DNA from: Pseudomonadota bacterium
Lineage (GTDB): Bacteria; Desulfobacterota; Syntrophia; Syntrophales; UBA5619
DNA length: 9,441 nt
NCBI GenBank assembly: GCA_018896355.1
Contig: JAHIMW010000241.1
Coordinates: 1 to 9,441 of the forward strand
Direction of reading: 5' to 3'
The position numbers and the translations under genes are program-made. Shown here in pieces: positions 6,276 through 9,441 of this stretch (position 1 is the stretch's first letter; every line of letters starts with the position of its first letter). Below the pieces are notes generated by a model, which did no database searches, had not been told where the DNA came from, and saw only the letters and a program-made list of their open reading frames with translations.

Positions 6276-7871
6276 ATGATCGCTTACGAGGACAACTTGA
6301 TTGAATCACGGCGGCAAGCAATTCAGGCGGACATGGATACGCGCAAGTCGGCAGCGGAGAGGAATCGTCTTGGGCAGTTCGCAACGCCTAATGCCCTCGC
6401 TGTCGATATCGCTCGCTATGTCCAATCAGTCCTCGGCCAGACCAAAGAAAGTATTCGTTTCGCCGACCCTTCGATCGGCTCGGGCAGTTTCTTTTCGGCG
6501 GCGCTCACTGTCTTCGGCTCCAAGCGAATCAGCAGCGCCGTCGGGGTCGAGCTCGATCCTGCATTCGCCGACGCCGCCCGCAATCTGTGGGCCAATGCCG
6601 GGCTTGAGGTTGTGCGCGGCGATTTCACACGAGTCGTTGCTAACGGCTCATGCACACCCGCGCCCAATGTCATCTTGGCGAACCCGCCCTACGTCCGACA
6701 CCATCACATGAGTCGAGAGGACAAGGAACGCCTCCAAGGCCTCACGTTCAAGATGACCGGGGTTGAAGTCAACGGCCTTGCGGGTCTGTACGTCTACTTT
6801 CTTTTGCTCGCCACGGCGTGGATGGAAGACGGTGGGATCGCCGCGTGGCTCATCCCCTCGGAGTTCATGGACGTCAACTACGGCGCGGCCCTCAAGGGCT
6901 TCCTCGCGGATCGCGTAACGCTTATCCGTGCTCACCGCTTTGACCCCGACGATGTTCAGTTCGGTGACGCCCTTGTGTCGTCGGTCGTGCTGGTGTTCCG
7001 CAAGACGCCGCCCGCCGCCGCTCATGCCGTCGAGTTCACCTTCGGCGGCACGCTGGCCGAGCCGCACGCCCGCGACCTCATCCCACGTGAACGATTGCGC
7101 GAGTCTCGCAAGTGGACCGTGTACCCGAGTCACGCCAAGAATGACCGACACACGCTTAGCGATGGTAAAGGCCCGACGCTTGGCGACTTCTTCCGCGTCC
7201 AGCGGGGCATCGCCACCGGCTGCAACAAGTTTTTCGTGCTCGACCGCGCCGACGCGAAGAGCCTCGGACTTCCGGACAAGTACCTCCACCCGATCCTTCC
7301 CAGCCCGCGCCACCTTAAGACCACGATCATCGACGCTGACAGTGACGGCTACCCCCTCCTCGATCGACAGCTGTGCGTAATCGATTGTAACCTGCCCGAA
7401 CCGATGGTCGAGGCCAAGCACCCGGCACTTTGGGGATACCTGCAAACCGCCCAGTCTCTTGGCATCATGGATGGTTATCTGATCGGCAAGCGCAGCCCGT
7501 GGTACAGGCAGGAACAGCGAGAACCCACCCCGTTCCTCTGCACATACATGGGCCGTGGCTCTGACGACAAGCAGCCGTTCCGCTTCATCTGGAACCGCTC
7601 GAAGGCGATTGGAACCAATCTCTACCTGATGCTCTACCCGCAGAACAGCCTCGCGGCGATGCTTCGCCGACATCCCGACCGTGCCGAAGCCGTCCACGCT
7701 TTGCTCGGTCAAGTCACTGGCCACGAACTCCGGGGCGAAGGCCGGGTTTACGGTGGCGGTTTGAACAAGATTGAGCCGAGCGAACTGGCACGCATTTCCG
7801 CAGCATCGTTTGTCGAGCTTTGGCCGGAGATCAGGTCCGATGTGCAGCCGCAGGGAAAACTCTTCGGCTAA
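6276..7871 (+). CDS. Type II DNA methyltransferase (adenine-N6), partner of the XamI-like enzyme
   Basis: This methylase protects host DNA from the upstream endonuclease by methylating adenine in the shared site. The 531-residue protein shows RLGQFATP (31-38, motif X), FADPSIGSGSF (62-72, the SAM-binding loop, motif I), VGVELDP (89-95), GDF (115-117) and NPPY (136-139, catalytic motif IV). That order (X, I, IV, then recognition region) fits the gamma class. The remaining C-terminal part, about residues 250-531, should hold the target recognition domain. The chosen ATG 6276 is 5 bases after the endonuclease stop, with a GGGG stretch upstream; an in-frame start at 6222 would overlap the endonuclease by 49 bases. 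With the endonuclease first in the pair, methylase expression would depend on read-through or an internal promoter. Confidence 0.9.
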   Translation: MIAYEDNLIESRRQAIQADMDTRKSAAERNRLGQFATPNALAVDIARYVQSVLGQTKESIRFADPSIGSGSFFSAALTVFGSKRISSAVGVELDPAFADAARNLWANAGLEVVRGDFTRVVANGSCTPAPNVILANPPYVRHHHMSREDKERLQGLTFKMTGVEVNGLAGLYVYFLLLATAWMEDGGIAAWLIPSEFMDVNYGAALKGFLADRVTLIRAHRFDPDDVQFGDALVSSVVLVFRKTPPAAAHAVEFTFGGTLAEPHARDLIPRERLRESRKWTVYPSHAKNDRHTLSDGKGPTLGDFFRVQRGIATGCNKFFVLDRADAKSLGLPDKYLHPILPSPRHLKTTIIDADSDGYPLLDRQLCVIDCNLPEPMVEAKHPALWGYLQTAQSLGIMDGYLIGKRSPWYRQEQREPTPFLCTYMGRGSDDKQPFRFIWNRSKAIGTNLYLMLYPQNSLAAMLRRHPDRAEAVHALLGQVTGHELRGEGRVYGGGLNKIEPSELARISAASFVELWPEIRSDVQPQGKLFG

Positions 7872-7935
7872 ACCGTGGGGTAAGCGCAGGGAGTGCCTGT
7901 TCGGGTAGCCGGGGTTCTTCTCCCACAGCCCCTAC

Positions 7936-7967
7936 ACCACCCGGCATGCGGGTCCGCACCGGGCGGT
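7936..7967. other. Nested hairpin in the spacer after the methyltransferase
   Basis: The outer arms are ACCACCCGG (7936-7944) and CCGGGCGGT (7959-7967), eight of nine paired. The inner arms are TGCGG (7947-7951) and CCGCA (7954-7958) around GT. The surrounding stretch, roughly 7905-7970, resembles sequence I associate with group II introns carrying reverse transcriptase genes, but no such gene is here and this is recollection only. If right, it is an intron scar or fragment. Confidence 0.4.
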
Positions 7968-7992
7968 TCAAGGAGAAATGGGGGTTATCTTC

Positions 7993-8021
7993 TTGTCATA
8001 TCGAAGATTTCAAACGATATT
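7993..8021 (+). promoter_or_regulatory. Promoter of the hicB-like gene with a dyad between -35 and -10
   Basis: TTGTCA (7993-7998) and GATATT (8016-8021) are 17 bases apart, a good sigma-70 layout. ATATCG (7998-8003) and CGATAT (8015-8020) form an inverted repeat with centres 17 bases apart, overlapping both boxes. A repressor bound there would block the promoter. The HicB-like protein itself is the natural candidate (inference). Confidence 0.5.
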
Positions 8022-8068
8022 CTGCACTTTTGTTAGCTCATATAGGTTGCGTATAGGGAGGTGAAGCC

Positions 8069-8401
8069 ATGAGCAAACCCATGACGCACAAAGGCTATTC
8101 CGCCCGGATCGAATACAGCGACGAAGATGGATGCTTTGTGGGCCGCGTGGCCGGCATCCGCGATATGATCACTTTTCACGGCGAATCTGTGCAGGATGTG
8201 CGCCAAGCATTTGAGGAAGCGGTTGATTTCTACCTGGCAAGCTGCTCCGAGCGGGGCGAAGCGCCCAACAAACCCTTTACCGGCCGTTTTATGGTGCGCA
8301 TCTCGCCGGAGCTGCACAGCGCAATCGCGATGGCCGCCAAGCGCAACCACAAGAGCATCAATGCCTGGATCGCCGAAACATGCAGCAATCATGCGGCATA
8401 G
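8069..8401 (+). CDS. hicB: HicB-family antitoxin, apparently without HicA
   Basis: This 110-residue protein matches the HicB antitoxin family. The N-terminal half, KGYSARIEYSDEDGCFVGRV and then GIRDMITFHGES, is the partly degraded RNase H-like fold that binds the HicA toxin. The C-terminal half, RFMVRISPELHSAIAMAAKR followed by SINAWIAE, is a ribbon-helix-helix type DNA-binding segment. Length is normal for the family. The start is clear: GGGAGGTG lies 5-6 bases before ATG 8069. HicA is a short RNA-cleaving protein normally encoded next to hicB, and no reading frame of that kind is found within 200 bases on either side. It may be an orphan regulator or a leftover. The promoter dyad upstream suggests self-repression. 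Confidence 0.85.
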   Translation: MSKPMTHKGYSARIEYSDEDGCFVGRVAGIRDMITFHGESVQDVRQAFEEAVDFYLASCSERGEAPNKPFTGRFMVRISPELHSAIAMAAKRNHKSINAWIAETCSNHAA

Positions 8402-8454
8402 AAGCGCAACCAGGCCCTCGCGACATCCCTGAGCCGTGAGGAGAAGCACACCGC

Positions 8455-8508
8455 GACCCCTACCTCACCGCCAAGCAGGAGACGGGGCTGGTGTACTGGG
8501 GTTAGGCG
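8455..8508 (+). pseudogene. Second copy of the glgP 3' end
   Basis: Read in frame to the TAG at 8506-8508, the last residues are PYLTAKQETGLVYWG, against PHLAAKQETGLVYWG in the real gene. Codon differences show this is a diverged copy, not a fresh duplication. A stop at 8437-8439 and the loss of similarity further left show that only the last 17 codons or so remain. It marks the right edge of the accessory block. Confidence 0.85.
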
Positions 8509-8650
8509 GGGGACATAAGATTTACGGGGACACGATGCGGCATCATGTCCCCGTAAATCAACAGGATACGCCAGACTTCAAAGCTTCAAGGAGACTGATC
8601 ATGCCGGCTCATTGAATACCAAGTGAAATGTGCATTTTCGGAGGCTGATT
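8461..8650. repeat. Direct repeat copy B
   Basis: This is the partner of 1844-2034. It includes the glgP tail, the same palindrome and the same non-coding stretch, one base shorter. It runs into the first codons of the thioesterase gene. Confidence 0.95.
8519..8559. repeat. REP-like palindrome (copy B)
   Basis: The arms are 8519-8537 and 8541-8559 around CGG, identical to the palindrome at 1902-1942, including its single mismatch. It lies between the glgP tail copy and the thioesterase. Confidence 0.7.
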
Positions 8651-9088
8651 ATTCCTAACTACAATAAATATCTGGAAAAAATTAAAGCAGGGCAAAAGGG
8701 GCTGAATCCTTTTATGGATTTCTTCGGCATTGAGCCTGCCGAATTAAAAGAAGGCTATGCTCAGTTTCGTATGCCTGTCCGTCCTGAATATTTACAGGGT
8801 GCGGGCAAAATGCAGGGTGGCCTGATCGTTGCGCTGGCGGATGAAGCCATTGCCCATGCCATGGTTACCACATTAACCGCCAATGAAGGATTGACCACGA
8901 TTGAACTCAAAAGCAACTTTCTGGCAGCGGTAAGTTCAGGAAAACTTATTGCTACAGCAAGCGTATTTAAAAAGGGTAGCAGTCTGGTTATCGGAGATTG
9001 TTTGGTAACGGATGACAAAGGAAAGAATATTTGCCGTGTCTCAGCAACATTTCTCTTGCTAAAAGGTAAGGGAAAGAAGGTTACATAA
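8630..9088 (+). CDS. PaaI-type hotdog-fold thioesterase
   Basis: Proteins of this family hydrolyse acyl- or aryl-CoA thioesters in the cytoplasm as homo-oligomers. The 152-residue frame shows NPFMDFFGIEP (26-36), the hotdog helix region GKMQGGLIVALADEAIAHA (59-77), IELKSNFL (91-98) and a long C-terminal strand pair ending SATFLLLKGKG. The residue before GG, usually His in the HGG motif, is Gln (QGG, 62-64); Asp71 fits the conserved acidic position. The start is uncertain: the only in-frame standard codon upstream of the conserved part is GTG 8630, which lies inside repeat copy B. A good GGAGG (8640-8644) sits 6 bases before an ATT at 8651, so the natural start may have been altered or be non-standard. 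It is lower in GC than glgP. The DUF2934 gene follows after 13 bases and may be co-transcribed. Confidence 0.85.
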   Translation: MHFRRLIIPNYNKYLEKIKAGQKGLNPFMDFFGIEPAELKEGYAQFRMPVRPEYLQGAGKMQGGLIVALADEAIAHAMVTTLTANEGLTTIELKSNFLAAVSSGKLIATASVFKKGSSLVIGDCLVTDDKGKNICRVSATFLLLKGKGKKVT

Positions 9089-9101
9089 AAAGGAGCCCAT
9101 C

Positions 9102-9441
9102 ATGGACAGCAAACAGGATCTCAAAGAAGAAATTGCCAAGGTTGCTTACGAAATCTACGAACAGATGGGAATCTCCGGCAGAGAAGTAGAAAATTGGCTT
9201 GAAGCCGAGAGAATTGTTCTGGAAAGACTGTCAGTCCGGGAACCTTCTGAAGCAGCCAAGAAGTTTGCTCCGTCCAGAAAAAAGGGTGGAACGAAGAAGC
9301 AATCCGACGCAGTCGTTGCGAGGGCTTCCACCCGAAGCAATCTCATCAATGCAGTAACTTATGGGATTGCTTCGTCGGCCTTTGGCCTCCTCGCAATGAC
9401 GAATGGCGCGTTTTTCAAAGGTCTCGATGTATTGACGGAAA
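9102..9441 (+). CDS. DUF2934 family protein, 5' part
   Basis: The start is ATG 9102 after AAAAAGGAG. The frame stays open to the window end (113 codons). Residues 11-40, IAKVAYEIYEQMGISGREVE followed by NWLEAERIVL, match the short DUF2934 motif (helical, with a conserved WLEAE block). Its function is unknown. From about residue 65 the protein sequence is encoded by dispersed repeat DNA (9312-9344 and 9363-9401), giving a low-complexity tail that reads GIASSAFGLLAMTNG. The native C terminus has probably been replaced or extended by the repeat insertion. Confidence 0.75.
   Translation, partial: MDSKQDLKEEIAKVAYEIYEQMGISGREVENWLEAERIVLERLSVREPSEAAKKFAPSRKKGGTKKQSDAVVARASTRSNLINAVTYGIASSAFGLLAMTNGAFFKGLDVLTE
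9312..9401. repeat. BIME-like pair of dispersed repeats inside the DUF2934 frame
   Basis: One element (9312-9344) reads GTCGTTGCGAGG to GAAGCAATCTC on the + strand. A second (9363-9401) reads CGTCATTGCGAGG to GAAGCAATCCC on the minus strand. An extra GAAGCAATCC at 9296-9305 may be the end of a third. The pair faces tail to tail with 18 bases between. Elements of this type occur in many copies in several bacterial groups (family recollection, not checked). Confidence 0.8.

Noticed and set aside
5794..6384. Minus-strand frame of 196 codons opposite the endonuclease and methylase junction
   Set aside because: It spans two real genes on the opposite strand, with no ribosome binding site or recognisable domain.
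6648..7724. Long minus-strand frame (358 codons) opposite the methyltransferase
   Set aside because: It is antisense to a gene with clear methylase motifs, shows no domain of its own, and is explained by GC-rich codon usage on the other strand.
7820..8056. Plus-strand frame of 78 codons across the methylase end and the following spacer
   Set aside because: It begins in the wrong frame of the methylase, runs through the hairpin, and has no domain or binding site. It is not a HicA.
1..9441. CRISPR array or tRNA genes
   Set aside because: No series of regularly spaced short repeats and no cloverleaf with a recognisable T-loop were found on either strand by eye.

Overview
The window is a mosaic. 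Two chromosomal-looking ends flank about 6.5 kb of accessory DNA, and every recognisable gene is on the + strand. It opens with the 3' part of a GC-rich alpha-glucan (glycogen) phosphorylase gene and closes with a lower-GC PaaI-like thioesterase gene and the start of a DUF2934 gene. The organism cannot be named from the sequence. The phosphorylase type, REP-like palindromes carrying GGGGACA motifs, and the GTCATTGCGAGG...GAAGCAATC type of dispersed repeat would fit a Desulfobacterota (delta-proteobacterial) genome. That is an inference from general familiarity.

Layout. (1) 2-1888: partial glgP. (2) 1844-2034: copy A of a ~190-bp direct repeat holding the end of glgP and a 41-nt palindrome. 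It is followed by a short ORF, a promoter-like -10 box and a terminator. (3) 2250-3025: an integron-type gene cassette carrying a DUF429 gene with its attC-like site. (4) 3214-4520: a complete ISL3-family insertion sequence whose left end cuts a small ORF. (5) 4720-5249: a second cassette, with a small protein that looks like an ADP-ribosyltransferase and a good attC. (6) 5314-7871: a two-gene type II restriction-modification module, a XamI-family endonuclease followed by an N6-adenine methyltransferase, directly behind the attC. (7) 7872-8401: a structured spacer, a promoter with a dyad, and an orphan HicB-family antitoxin. (8) 8461-8650: copy B of the direct repeat, including a second copy of the last 17 codons of a glgP gene. 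(9) 8630-9441: thioesterase, then DUF2934 with a BIME-like repeat pair inside its reading frame.

Interpretation. The accessory block is bounded by direct repeats carrying the glgP 3' end. Inside are attC-bounded cassettes without a visible integrase (a CALIN-like arrangement), an IS, a restriction-modification module and an antitoxin. This reads as a small mobile defence or stress-gene region built up by several routes. The most unusual points are the self-consistent boundaries of the DUF429 cassette (GTTCGAC upstream, GTCGAAC at its attC), the ART-like cassette protein, and the duplication of the glgP end around the whole block.
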